Position numbers and translations under genes: made by a program
Notes under the pieces: generated by a model
What the model was told of the DNA's origin: nothing
Database searches by the model: none
The model's input: the letters and a program-made list of their open reading frames with translations, nothing else
Assembly: GCA_013176395.1 (NCBI GenBank)
Contig: JABMLP010000015.1
Coordinates: forward strand, 1,414,599 to 1,478,598
Length of the DNA stretch: 64,000 nucleotides
Reading direction: 5' to 3'
Origin: Venturia oleaginea
Lineage: Eukaryota > Ascomycota > Dothideomycetes > Venturiales > Venturiaceae
Shown here: positions 23,851 through 32,863 of the stretch, piece by piece
Layout: every line of letters starts with the position of its first letter
Numbering within the stretch: position 1 is the first letter of the stretch

Positions 23851-26800
23851 GGTGTGCAGGACTAAAGAGGGTGTGGTAGGTGGGATAATCAAACAGTCAA
23901 ACGCCATACATCGCTTCTGCCAGCTTGTAGCAGATTCGAAGGCGTTGGCCACCGCTACTCGGTTTCTTCGGGCCCCTGTTTGAGCTCCTATATCTTCGCC
24001 GACACCGTCGCCCTTGCCATACTCTGCCTCGAAGCGGTCTAAGTCCTCGACTTCTGTGAATAATGAACGTGGCTGCCAATCGGGATCTGCATAGCCTTTC
24101 CATTTGATTAATAACTGACGAACCCAGCCTCGCCCAACCCGTTTCTTCTCTGCGCGAAGTATACGTTCTACTTCAAACTCAGCCTCTGTTTCTTCGGTTT
24201 GATGCTCTAATGGTGGCGGCTGGGTATCATCGGATTCTTGTGAGGGTAGTGTGTCGGTTGTGGCTCGGCGGAGTAGGTCAACGTGGAAACGGTTATGGAT
24301 ACCACTTGGCAGGTCAGCCAGTTCGTATACCATCGGGGAGATCTGGTTCTCGACAGTGTATTTGGCTTGCGTCCACGACAGTTTCTTTGATAGCTGCGGA
24401 GTATTGATATTCCTAAGGTTCAACCAGACTTTGTCGCCCTTTTTTAACGTTTCGGCAGCTTGACGTGACCTGTTGGCGTCGTTCTCCATCTTCTGCTGGG
24501 ACCAGGCCATCGCTGCCTGTGCATATTCTTGCGCCTCTTCTATTCGTTGCACAAAGGTCTCGGCATCGGCTGTTGGTGAGTTACTGGGTGAGATTCGTTG
24601 TACTTTCTGGATTGGTTCCGCATGGTAGCCGTGGGTTAGATAGAATGGACTCATCCCTGTGACTGAAGAGTCACGATTGTCCAGTGCTAACATAGCCGTA
24701 GGTAGTAGCGTTGGCCAGTCTAGTTGGGAGTATGCGATGAAGGCGCGGAGATAGCGTAGAACTTCCTGGTTCATACGCTCGGTCGCGCCATCGGTCTGTG
24801 GATGAAAGGCTGTAGAGAGTCTCTGCTCAATCTTTGTAAGTTCGCAAAGCTTCCTCCAAAAACGACCTGTCCAATTGCTGCCTCTGTCCGACGTCAATGC
24901 CATGGGAAATCTGTGGTAGCGATAGTGGCATTGTAAGAACCTTTTCGCGCACTCTTTGGCGCTCATTGTAGTCATAGCCTCCAACGTAACACTTTTGAGG
25001 AGGCGATCTGTGATAACCATGAGGTATTTTGGGCCGTTTTCCTCCGCGGGCAAATCAGTCATGAAATCGATTGATAGCTCGCTGTGGAAGCGGGCCGGGA
25101 TTGGAAGTGGTTTCAGAAGACCTCGCTTCTTATCACGCCATATTCCTGTTCTCCCACATACGTCGCAATTACGTACAAACTGCCGGACTGTCTTGTATTG
25201 TTGGGGCCAAAAGAAACTTCTGGATAGAATCGCAAGCGTGCTATCTCTCCCTGGGTGTCCAGTAACATGGGAATCGTGAGTTTGTTGGACCAGCGTTGTT
25301 CGCAGCGGTTCCCAATCTGGTACCCATAGGATCCCTCTTCTCGTGACCGCGCCGTGGTCGTCTACTTCGCATTCGGGTAGCTGTACCGACAACTTGAGCT
25401 CTGGAGGAAAGGAACGTTCGCCAGTAACTATAGCCGTATGAATAGCTTCGTAGGATTGGTCCTCTGCTATTGCGCGATCCCAGAGAAGTTGTAACTCTGG
25501 TTTCTCGAAAAGATCGCATCCTTTTGCAACTGACCGGTTTTGACCGTACCTAGTAGTGGACCGGTGTTGACCGTTTTCGGCAGTCAGCTGGTGTCGACCG
25601 TCCAGTCCAGTATTTTGCTGGGGCTCCCGTATAACGTCCCATGTACTATTGGATGTATTCGGTGTATTGACTGGGCAGATAAGGGCTTGTATTGCGATTG
25701 TTTCGGTCGTCCTCTCGAAAAGAGGAGGAAGCCATTCGTCCTTGATCAACTGGGCCACTCGCCCTTGTAGTCTCTCGTCGTTCTTGTCATGTGGCATATC
25801 TTGATGTCTTCTTGATAGTGCGTCTGGTCTTTGCGCTAGTTTTCCGACGCGAAATTCCAGCTGGAATTGGTACTCAGATAGAATTAGCGACCATCTTGCT
25901 TGTCTCTCTGACAAACGCTGCGCTGTCATAAAGTAGCGGAGATTCTTGTGATCGGTAAGGACTTTGAAAGGTGCTGCAACACTGCGTAGTTCTCCTCTCC
26001 AGTGTTCAATGGACTTGATTACTGCCAGTAATTCTTTATCGTGGATCTCGTAGTTACATTCAGCCGCAGTGAGCTTGCGGGAGAAGTATGCTACTGGTCG
26101 TAGTTTTCCTTTCATATCCTTCTGCGACAACGTGCCTCCCAGCGCGTAGCCAGAGCAGTCGCACTCGAGTACCGTATCCAGGTCTGGATTCCAGTGAGCC
26201 AGTATTGGGGCGGAGATGAATAGCTCCTTCAAGACTTGAAAGGCGTTCTCATGTTCTTTGTTCCAGACAAAAGCGACGGCCTTCCGTGTTAACTTGATTA
26301 AGGGGTCGGAGAGCTCTGAGAAGTTGTCGATGAAGTCTCGGTAGAAATTTGCAAAGCCTAGGAAGGAGCGTACGCCTGTGACATTGACTGGAGCCTCCCA
26401 TTCTTTAATCGCGGCAACTTTCTCTGGGTCGACTTTGATCCCTTCTCCTGCAGTGATAATGAACCCCAGATATTTGACCTCCTGAACAGCAAACTCGCAC
26501 TTGCTTAAGTCTAGCCGAAGTCCAGCAGTCTTGAGCTTGGCAAGAATTTGGTTAACCTTAACCATGTGATCCAGATAGTCGCCGTCGCTCCATATCAAGA
26601 CATCGTCCATGTAGGCTGAACAGCAGATATCTAGGGATTCCCGTAGGACTCCGTTGATGTATCGTTGAAAGCTCGCGGGTGCGCCAGCTAGTCCGAAGGG
26701 GGTAACTAGCCATTCGAATAGTCCAAATCGAGTGCGAAAAGCCGTTTTCCACTCATCGCCGTGCTTGATGCGGAGCCGATGAAATGCCGCTCTGACGTCA

Positions 26801-27966
26801 AGTTTGGTGTACCAACGCGCTGTTGCTAGATTTCGTAGGGTTTCTCGGATTAGTGGCAATGGGTAGCGGTCCGATCGAGTGATTCGATTCAGTGCCCGAT
26901 AGTCTACACACATCCGAATGCCTCCACCTGGTTTCCTTACAAATAAGACTGGGGCTGCCGCTGGTGAGTTGCTGGCGCGTATCCAGCCCTTGTCCATATA
27001 GTCCGAAAGTGTGTTTCGTAGGACTAATAGCTCTTCCCTCGACATGCCGTATAATGGGCCCCAAGGAACTTCTGCCTCGCGACCTTGTTCATCTCGTATC
27101 AATTCGATAACGTGATCGCGACCCTCTTGATGGGGCGCGATCTCTCCGTCTTCGTCGTCGAGAAAGGCATCAGCATGCTCTACTATTTCTTCTGGTATCT
27201 CTTGTCGCATTTCTTCCTCAGTCTTTCTCTGTTTTCTTTCTGCTAACTTGCTTAGGGCCTTGTTGATATCCGACATCGAGATAGCCAGCACTTGTGTACC
27301 ATCCGGTCCATCTCTTCTCAACCGTCGCTGGGCCCTTCCAACAATAGCTGCAAATACAGATCCTGACACTAGACAAGCCGCCCGCACGTGAGCGAGCCGG
27401 TCTCGCGCTTTGGTGTTCTGTTCTAGCCACCCCTTTTCTCTTACCGGGATGCGCTGGGATCCTTGACCAATAAGCAGCTTTCTCTTAGCTGCTATATATC
27501 GCACCCAGTTTCTCTCTGCCCATGCCTTGCCTAGGATAATAGGGAAGCTCAATCCTTTCACTATATACCCATAGACTCGCTCTGCTCGACCATCAATGTC
27601 GATCGTAGCGTAGGTCATGTGCGTAATACGGAGGTCTTCTCCGTTCTCGTGGCTCTCTTTAGCCAGTGCCAATTGTTTGGTGTCAATTGGGATGCGCGGT
27701 AGACGATGTGTTTGGACACTCTCCTCGCTGAAAGCAGCATAAGGGAGGCAGCCGTTATCAAAGAAGGATTCGGTGAAAGAAGTTCCATTGATCAAGGTAT
27801 CTATCAAGAAGGGTGTACTTTCCATCCTATCCTTTGCTGCTTTGATTTCTCTTATGCCTGGTAGCTTTGTAATGTCTTCGCCATGTACATCTACTTCAGA
27901 CCCTCGTGCGCGACGATGCACAAGGGTAGCTAGTTTTCCGACTCTGATGAGGCTTCCTGTAGGGAG
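23845..27966 (-). CDS. chromovirus Pol polyprotein (protease, RT, RNase H, integrase, chromodomain)
   Basis: Open from just after a TGA at 27969-27967 to 23845 (about 1,373 codons), in the -1 frame relative to gag and without an ATG in the overlap, so frameshift expression is likely. Numbering from the GTG at 27921, the domains are: retropepsin-like region near 30-150 with FDNGC where DS/TG is usual, and ILGKAW later; reverse transcriptase with YMDD at about 436; RNase H with DCSGYALGG at about 592; integrase HHCC zinc finger at about 880-920, and catalytic Asp in IDFM (952), Asp in TSDRGSNWTG (1010) and Glu in GATERMNQ (1045). A C-terminal chromodomain (RILRAEKK...LIKWKGY) lies near 1250-1300. 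It replicates the element and targets integration to marked chromatin. Confidence 0.95.
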   Translation of the reverse strand, partial: LPTGSLIRVGKLATLVHRRARGSEVDVHGEDITKLPGIREIKAAKDRMESTPFLIDTLINGTSFTESFFDNGCLPYAAFSEESVQTHRLPRIPIDTKQLALAKESHENGEDLRITHMTYATIDIDGRAERVYGYIVKGLSFPIILGKAWAERNWVRYIAAKRKLLIGQGSQRIPVREKGWLEQNTKARDRLAHVRAACLVSGSVFAAIVGRAQRRLRRDGPDGTQVLAISMSDINKALSKLAERKQRKTEEEMRQEIPEEIVEHADAFLDDEDGEIAPHQEGRDHVIELIRDEQGREAEVPWGPLYGMSREELLVLRNTLSDYMDKGWIRASNSPAAAPVLFVRKPGGGIRMCVDYRALNRITRSDRYPLPLIRETLRNLATARWYTKLDVRAAFHRLRIKHGDEWKTAFRTRFGLFEWLVTPFGLAGAPASFQRYINGVLRESLDICCSAYMDDVLIWSDGDYLDHMVKVNQILAKLKTAGLRLDLSKCEFAVQEVKYLGFIITAGEGIKVDPEKVAAIKEWEAPVNVTGVRSFLGFANFYRDFIDNFSELSDPLIKLTRKAVAFVWNKEHENAFQVLKELFISAPILAHWNPDLDTVLECDCSGYALGGTLSQKDMKGKLRPVAYFSRKLTAAECNYEIHDKELLAVIKSIEHWRGELRSVAAPFKVLTDHKNLRYFMTAQRLSERQARWSLILSEYQFQLEFRVGKLAQRPDALSRRHQDMPHDKNDERLQGRVAQLIKDEWLPPLFERTTETIAIQALICPVNTPNTSNSTWDVIREPQQNTGLDGRHQLTAENGQHRSTTRYGQNRSVAKGCDLFEKPELQLLWDRAIAEDQSYEAIHTAIVTGERSFPPELKLSVQLPECEVDDHGAVTRRGILWVPDWEPLRTTLVQQTHDSHVTGHPGRDSTLAILSRSFFWPQQYKTVRQFVRNCDVCGRTGIWRDKKRGLLKPLPIPARFHSELSIDFMTDLPAEENGPKYLMVITDRLLKSVTLEAMTTMSAKECAKRFLQCHYRYHRFPMALTSDRGSNWTGRFWRKLCELTKIEQRLSTAFHPQTDGATERMNQEVLRYLRAFIAYSQLDWPTLLPTAMLALDNRDSSVTGMSPFYLTHGYHAEPIQKVQRISPSNSPTADAETFVQRIEEAQEYAQAAMAWSQQKMENDANRSRQAAETLKKGDKVWLNLRNINTPQLSKKLSWTQAKYTVENQISPMVYELADLPSGIHNRFHVDLLRRATTDTLPSQESDDTQPPPLEHQTEETEAEFEVERILRAEKKRVGRGWVRQLLIKWKGYADPDWQPRSLFTEVEDLDRFEAEYGKGDGVGEDIGAQTGARRNRVAVANAFESATSWQKRCMAFDCLIIPPTTPSLVLHTR

Positions 27967-29024
27967 TCATCGGTATGCTGTGTGATTACCGCAGTGACCT
28001 GAGTCTTTGAACGTGTTGCTGGTCGGAATTCGCATACGTTCGGGTGGTGCTTGGGCTTCTTACAGCGCCCGCATTTGCCCGCTTGTATAAGTGCCAAGAA
28101 CTCTGTTTGGGATCGCCATTTCGCTCTAGGTCGTCGGTCCTTCTTCGCATCCTTTCCGAGTGTATCGACCCGAGCTATCAGTGCTGCGATCTGCGCTGAA
28201 AGGGCGTTGATGCCAGTCATTTCGACATCGCCTTCTGCGTCACGACTGACTGTTTGGGGTGATTGTGGCCTCCCTCGAGTCGTTGGCGTCTCCTTATCCG
28301 TACCTGGATAGCGGCGTTGGTGGGATAGAGCCTCTGTCTTCGTCGCGAAGTACTGTACATCTTTTACGTAAGTGTCGTAGTCGTCCCTGGACAATCGCAC
28401 TGATTTCAAGGTCTGTTGGAGGGAGTAGTTGAGCGCGTTGTTCATGATAGTGATCTTTGAGGCTCTTTGCGGCGCTAGGGATCCAGCGTGCGATGTCAGT
28501 TGTTCGAACTGCTGGCGGAAGTCTTCGAACGGTTGTCTGCTGCCTTGGCTAATCTTGTTCAGCTCGTCGAGAGCTTTAGCTTCCGCTTCATGATCTAAGA
28601 ACTTGTCGTCCATATGCTTGATAAAGGACTCGGGTTCGTAGTTGTCATGTTGCTCTCCATTGCTTAGCCATTGGATGACGCGTTGTTGTTTCTCTGTCGG
28701 AAGCCCGTTGAAGATGTTCGCGCATATTCCTTGATTGCTTCCAAGCTTCCCATTTTCAACAGTGATTTTTGTCTTGATCTGCCATCTGAACAGCGTGTAG
28801 TTGTCTCTTTTCCCGTCCCATTTAGGCCATGCAATAGCTTTTGCACCGGTGTTCCCATCAACACTGACTGCGGTCAGAGCTGCCACCAATTGTTGTACGG
28901 TGTCAGGCGAATTTGCTCGAGCCATTGAGAGTTTGTCGATTCCTTGCGTAATGCTCGCGATTGGGTCGTCGTCGGTAGTAGGGGTGTAGGTTGTAGAAGT
29001 CGATAGGGTACTGTTGCTACGCAT
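27930..29024 (-). CDS. chromovirus Gag
   Basis: 364 codons from the ATG at 29024 (a GTG three codons upstream is in frame, but ATG is preferred). The N-terminus is Ser/Thr-rich and the central part is helical with the retrotransposon Gag pattern (PKWDGKRDNYTLFRWQIKTK; FEDFRQQFEQLTSHAG). A CX2CX4HX4C zinc knuckle (CGRCKKPKHHPNVC) lies at about residue 318. Gag forms virus-like particles and binds element RNA. Its last codons read TCG GAA AAC TAG, with a potential -1 slip site GGAAAAC immediately before the stop. Confidence 0.93.
   Translation of the reverse strand: MRSNSTLSTSTTYTPTTDDDPIASITQGIDKLSMARANSPDTVQQLVAALTAVSVDGNTGAKAIAWPKWDGKRDNYTLFRWQIKTKITVENGKLGSNQGICANIFNGLPTEKQQRVIQWLSNGEQHDNYEPESFIKHMDDKFLDHEAEAKALDELNKISQGSRQPFEDFRQQFEQLTSHAGSLAPQRASKITIMNNALNYSLQQTLKSVRLSRDDYDTYVKDVQYFATKTEALSHQRRYPGTDKETPTTRGRPQSPQTVSRDAEGDVEMTGINALSAQIAALIARVDTLGKDAKKDRRPRAKWRSQTEFLALIQAGKCGRCKKPKHHPNVCEFRPATRSKTQVTAVITQHTDDSLQEASSESEN
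27933..27939 (-). promoter_or_regulatory. candidate -1 ribosomal frameshift site between gag and pol
   Basis: Minus strand G-GAA-AAC directly followed by the gag TAG; sliding back one base reads GGA-AAA into the open pol frame. The overlap in which the shift must occur is only 27966-27930. The heptamer is not a canonical X-XXY-YYZ, so slippage at this exact place is inference. Confidence 0.5.
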
Positions 29025-29047
29025 CAAGTACACCTAGGTTTGTAAAG

Positions 29048-29058
29048 AACTGAATCTA
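29048..29058 (-). promoter_or_regulatory. self-complementary primer-binding site
   Basis: Minus-strand TAGATTCAGTT begins at the first base after the 5' LTR and is the exact reverse complement of AACTGAATCTA inside the LTR (23720-23710; 29122-29112). No tRNA-type TGG start is present. This matches the Tf1/sushi arrangement, where the RNA 5' end primes its own reverse transcription. Confidence 0.75.
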
Positions 29059-29653
29059 TATTACGGGACGGTAGCTGGAAAGACGCAGCATACTCGTAGC
29101 CAAAGATTGTTTAGATTCAGTTAAGGAGTGAAGGTATCTACAAACAGAGAACCTCAATGAGGTTCTGTCTCTATACTAGGCTCAATCAGGCTTAGTGTTA
29201 CGGGGAACTCGTTTCTCAACACAGTTGATTATGTCAAGACCTTCTTGACGCCTGTGTTCTCTTGTTCTGGTCCGCGGGTTTGGGGTAAGGGCAATATCAG
29301 TCTGGAAGTACTTACCTTAAGTACCTTTCCTTGCTCAGGTTCTTTGGAGGCTCACTAGATCCTAGCCGTCCGATGTATCTCCCAATTCAATTGTCGTCTA
29401 ACCGATTTGATCCTCAGATCAATCCTGAACGCTTGTCGGTTAGTATGAAGGTTGGGGGTGGGCTTGCTTCGTGTGCATATGACTTGTGCTTGATTGTATC
29501 TAAGTAAAAGGTCGTTACTGTAGTAGGTTGAAGAAGCTCCTATGTGAGAAACATAACATGAGATAACCACGAAGAGAGAAAGGAAAGTCCGTCCAACGTC
29601 CTCCCTATATACCCTTCTGGTTCTGGGTGCCAAGGTGTATTCCCACACTTCCA

Positions 29654-29663
29654 CACTTCCCAC
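29654..29663. repeat. target-site duplication of retroposon copy B (left)
   Basis: CACTTCCCAC, repeated at 31278-31287 on the other side of copy B. Confidence 0.7.
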
Positions 29664-31277
29664 ACTGATTGATTGATTGATTGATTGATTGATTTTATCC
29701 TACTCGGTTGCAGCCGCTTAATCACGCAGCTATGTCCGGTTAGGAGGACTTCATCAGACAGCCGACACGTGATAGATTATATAATCCACCGCGCCCCACT
29801 TCGCCCCGTTCACTGAAACAAGACCAGCTGTCCCCTCCGTCCTCCCTCTTTTCCCTTAACCAGTATCTCCAAATGCCCGCTGGCTCTTGTAGATACTGGT
29901 TATTCTGCTAGTATATCTGTGCTATGTAGACTCAAGAGGCAATGCCTCGTGTTTCGCTATCCTTCTACCTACAGTCTCCCTCTAATGCTCAGCTTGTCTA
30001 TCTGTTTCGCCTTATCCCTCAAGGCCAATGGGTTCCCTAAGTATGTTTCTGCTTGTGAAAGTTGCCTTGCACCAGATTCCTATGCGGCGGTGTATTTGGT
30101 TGTGTGATGCTGGAGACAATAGTAACCATCGTAGTCGTGATTTCGCTGCTTGGGTGTGATACTCCGGGTATGCCCGTGGACGAGGCTGTCTGGTAGCTGC
30201 CGTATTGTATGGCGCCGATCGTGCTATAGACCTGCCGTCTTATAGTCGGAGCCTATCTGCTGCTAGTCGCTCTCCCTGCTTGCTATATCGCGCTCCTACT
30301 CTTGCCAATGCCATAACTGGGACGCAACAGTCTGGGGAGAGGCTCAAGGCTACGTCTGCTGGCTTGTAGGGAGGGGATTTGCCGCCAATAAGCTCCTTCT
30401 ATACGTCCTTACTGCTTACTGTGTTGCGCACCTACTCTTGCCAATGCCATAACTGGGACGCAACAGTTTGGGGAGAGGCTCAAGGCTCTGGACATCAGCT
30501 TGCAGCAGGACGGTTTGCGGAGACGATAGTAGATGAGGTTCTCTAGCAGCTGCCGTATCGTGTCGCACCGATTGTGTTGTAGACCTGTCGTCTTATAGTC
30601 GGAGCCTATCTGCTGCTAGTCGCTCTCCCTGCTTGCTATATCGCGCACCTACTCTTGCCAATGCCATAACTGGGACGCAACAGTCTGGGGAGAGGCTCAA
30701 GGCTACGTCTGCTAGCTTACAGGGAGGGGATTTGCCGCCAATAGGCTCCTTCTATGCGTCCTTACTACTTACTGTGTCGCGCACCTACTCTTGCCAATGC
30801 CATAACTGGGAGGCAACAGTTTGGGGAGAGGCTCAAGGCTCTGGGCAACAGCTTGTAGCAGGACGGTTTGCCAAGACGTTGGGAGAGGTTGTCTAGTCGT
30901 TGCAGTGGTGTGTGGTGCCGATTGTTGCGCACCGGGCGTCTGGTGTTTGAGTTGTGTTGAAGGTATTGCCGTTCTAGCAGTGACTCGTCGACTCGGAGCG
31001 TTGCAGTGTCATCTGGGGTGATGGACTAGCCGGGAGATAGTGACTAGATGGTTGCTGTTGTCTTTGGTGGACGCATCGTTCGTGTAGCTTGCTCATGTAT
31101 TCGTCTGCTTGCTCTGCCGTGGCCGCGACGGCGACTCTAGAGATATCTCATCGACGCTGAGGGACGCGCGATGGCCTCTAGAGGCCGGAGCGGCCACTGG
31201 CAGAGGTGTTTTGATGATCCTTAGATGATACTTCTGTAAATTCCAAAAATTGAGTTCTCGCTGTGTGTGCTGTTTTT
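29664..31277 (-). mobile_element. 1.6-kb non-LTR-type retroposon, copy B (inverted)
   Basis: Reverse complement of copy A (3310-4919) with only scattered single-base differences seen by eye (for example one extra C and one C/T change in the last third). It has the same 5' start, the same four internal ~60-bp motifs and the same (ATCA)n tail. Its own, different 10-bp target duplication shows that A and B are independent insertions rather than one inverted duplication. It sits inside the solo LTR and is the youngest event in the nest. Confidence 0.88.
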
Positions 31278-31287
31278 CACTTCCCAC
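31278..31287. repeat. target-site duplication of retroposon copy B (right)
   Basis: CACTTCCCAC, matching 29654-29663. Confidence 0.7.
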
Positions 31288-31547
31288 TACTGTGGGCAAT
31301 GCCAAGTGCTGTGGGAACTGTGGAATATCACGTGACTCCTGCACGTACTATTCTCTCTTAGGACTGACCTGGTTGCACCAGTCCCCTCTTGTGCGCCCAA
31401 CGGATTCCACTCCACATCAGTCCTAACAACAACTTCTTGTTATCCAACCATCCTCTGCAAGTCCCGTTGTCCCTGCTCTTCGGTCTTGAGGTGATCTGTA
31501 ACACTTAGGCTCTTAGCCTATACCAACCATGGGCCATGCCCATAACA

Positions 31548-32863
31548 GCAACTTCTCATGTTCTTACTTATGGGAGAGAAATTATTGAACTTGATAGTCT
31601 ACCCGTATAAATAGAGATAAGAGTAGAGTGTTATATACTTAGAAGTGTCACGGGAGCGATAGAAGTAGTTGTAAAGCACGTTAACGAGTGTTTAGCCGTA
31701 CTAGCTATGAGCGAGCGTGATAGAAGTCAAATGGTATTATCTTTCTAAGAGTCAAGATATTGCGTGAAGAATCTAAGTACAGTGGAGGAATCGCGAGGTA
31801 GGTAAGGGATTCCTCGGTTTGTGCGCTAGAATCACGTGTATACCAGTTCATGGTAACACTCTCAATGTCACTCCGTGACAAGAAGTATTTATAGCTTATA
31901 TCGATGTAAAGGATATTAGGACTATTCGTAGAGTTAAGGACTTAGTATATAAATAAGTTTTTCGGTATCTTAGGCTAGGCTTAACGTTCTTTAGGCTTCT
32001 CAAAAGTAATGTTCGCGATGTTGACGCTCATGAACATTCATTCCCGGAAGCACGATATGCATTGACGGCTAAGGACTCGGATAGGACCGCTTCGGAGGCT
32101 TTTAAATTGTACCAAGGTGTAAGAGTTCAACTCTCAAAGGTGTTTCGCAAGTGAGAGAAGACAGCTTGTATTTCAAAGTATCTAAGTACAAGGAAGAAAG
32201 TGTAAGTACAGGGAAGAAAGTGTAAGTACAGGGAAGAAAGTGTAAGTACAGGGAAGAAAGTGTAAGTACAGGAAGGATAGCTTGTATATATAATCCTCCT
32301 CTTGCAAATAGATCCTTCTAGAATGTATCTTTAAATAGAACATGACAGCTTGCAAAATAACAAGAGAACAATTGAGAATCCAGTCATGGATAAGCTAGGG
32401 AGAAGGATTCCATCTCTTAACACAAGTCTTTTCAAAGGAGTTCTTATTACTGAAGAGGTAAGTCTGTCGACAAGGGTCTCTTTTTCTATGAGGGTCTCTT
32501 TTTCTACGAAAGTCTCTTTTGGTGATGGATCTACATATTTCAGCTAGACTTTGCTGTAGGGCAGAGCTCTTAGAATCAATCAGTCAGTCACTCAAAAAAA
32601 AAACTCCTCTACACGTTGATGCAAAAACCACAATATGTCTAGGTAGTTGGGGATAGCCATACAGATTAAGCTTCCTACGGTCGTGTTGAGTTTCGGATAA
32701 ATAATCCTCCTCATTTGCGGAGTGATAACAACCCTAAAGCATTGGCTGGATCCCAAGCAGTTGAGTGTACTATAAATTCCTGCTGTTCAAGCATTATACA
32801 TCCTTCAATCCCACTACCCCATATGTGTATATCTTCGTGGATCCGTGGCTTCAATAGGTCGAG
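31548..32863. other. TA-rich interval with minisatellite and CMD-gene promoter
   Basis: 31550-32160 is rich in TA steps with no open frame, resembling RIP-degraded repeat; it was contiguous with 23480-23656 before the chromovirus inserted. A 20-bp minisatellite lies at 32181-32280. 32577-32655 resembles 10020-10100. 32660-32863 is presumed promoter. Confidence 0.45.
32181..32280. repeat. 20-bp minisatellite, five units
   Basis: Five head-to-tail copies of a 20-bp unit of the type TGTAAGTACAGGGAAGAAAG; the middle three are identical and the first and last are slightly diverged. Confidence 0.95.

Larger units (their letters stand above)
29196..31503. mobile_element. solo LTR of a second LTR retrotransposon, itself interrupted
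   Basis: Begins TGTTACGGGG and ends GATCTGTAACA (inverted ends TGTTAC/GTAACA, TG...CA), flanked by a perfect 5-bp duplication CTTAG at 29191-29195 and 31504-31508. Without the nested retroposon (29664-31277 plus one 10-bp duplication) it is about 684 bp and non-coding. It has no internal gag/pol, so it is a solo LTR left by LTR-LTR recombination. No related LTR is seen elsewhere in the window. Confidence 0.8.
23657..31547 (-). mobile_element. Ty3/gypsy chromovirus (Tf1/sushi-like), full length, 5' LTR interrupted
   Basis: LTRs of 176 bp at 23657-23832 (3' LTR) and 29059-31547 (5' LTR, split by a 2.3-kb insertion) flank gag and pol on the minus strand; without the insertion the element is about 5.58 kb. 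The LTR starts TGTTATGGGC. A polypurine tract AAGGAGAGGGG directly precedes the 3' LTR, and a self-complementary primer-binding site directly follows the 5' LTR. Flanks are GCAAG (23652-23656) and GCAAC (31548-31552), a 5-bp target duplication with one mismatch. The LTRs differ at one position by eye and both frames are open, so the insertion is young and shows no RIP. Confidence 0.93.
29059..31547 (-). repeat. 5' LTR of chromovirus, split by nested insertion
   Basis: LTR halves at 29059-29195 and 31509-31547 (or 31504-31547, counting the duplicated CTTAG) rejoin to match the intact LTR at 23657-23832. One substitution was seen by eye (a T/G in the block after CAATGAGGTTCT). Confidence 0.9.

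Noticed and set aside
29196..31503. Single 2.3-kb LTR or DNA transposon
   Set aside because: The TGTTAC/GTAACA ends and CTTAG duplication define the outer unit, but 1.6 kb of it is retroposon copy B with its own target duplication, so it is a ~684-bp solo LTR plus an insert.
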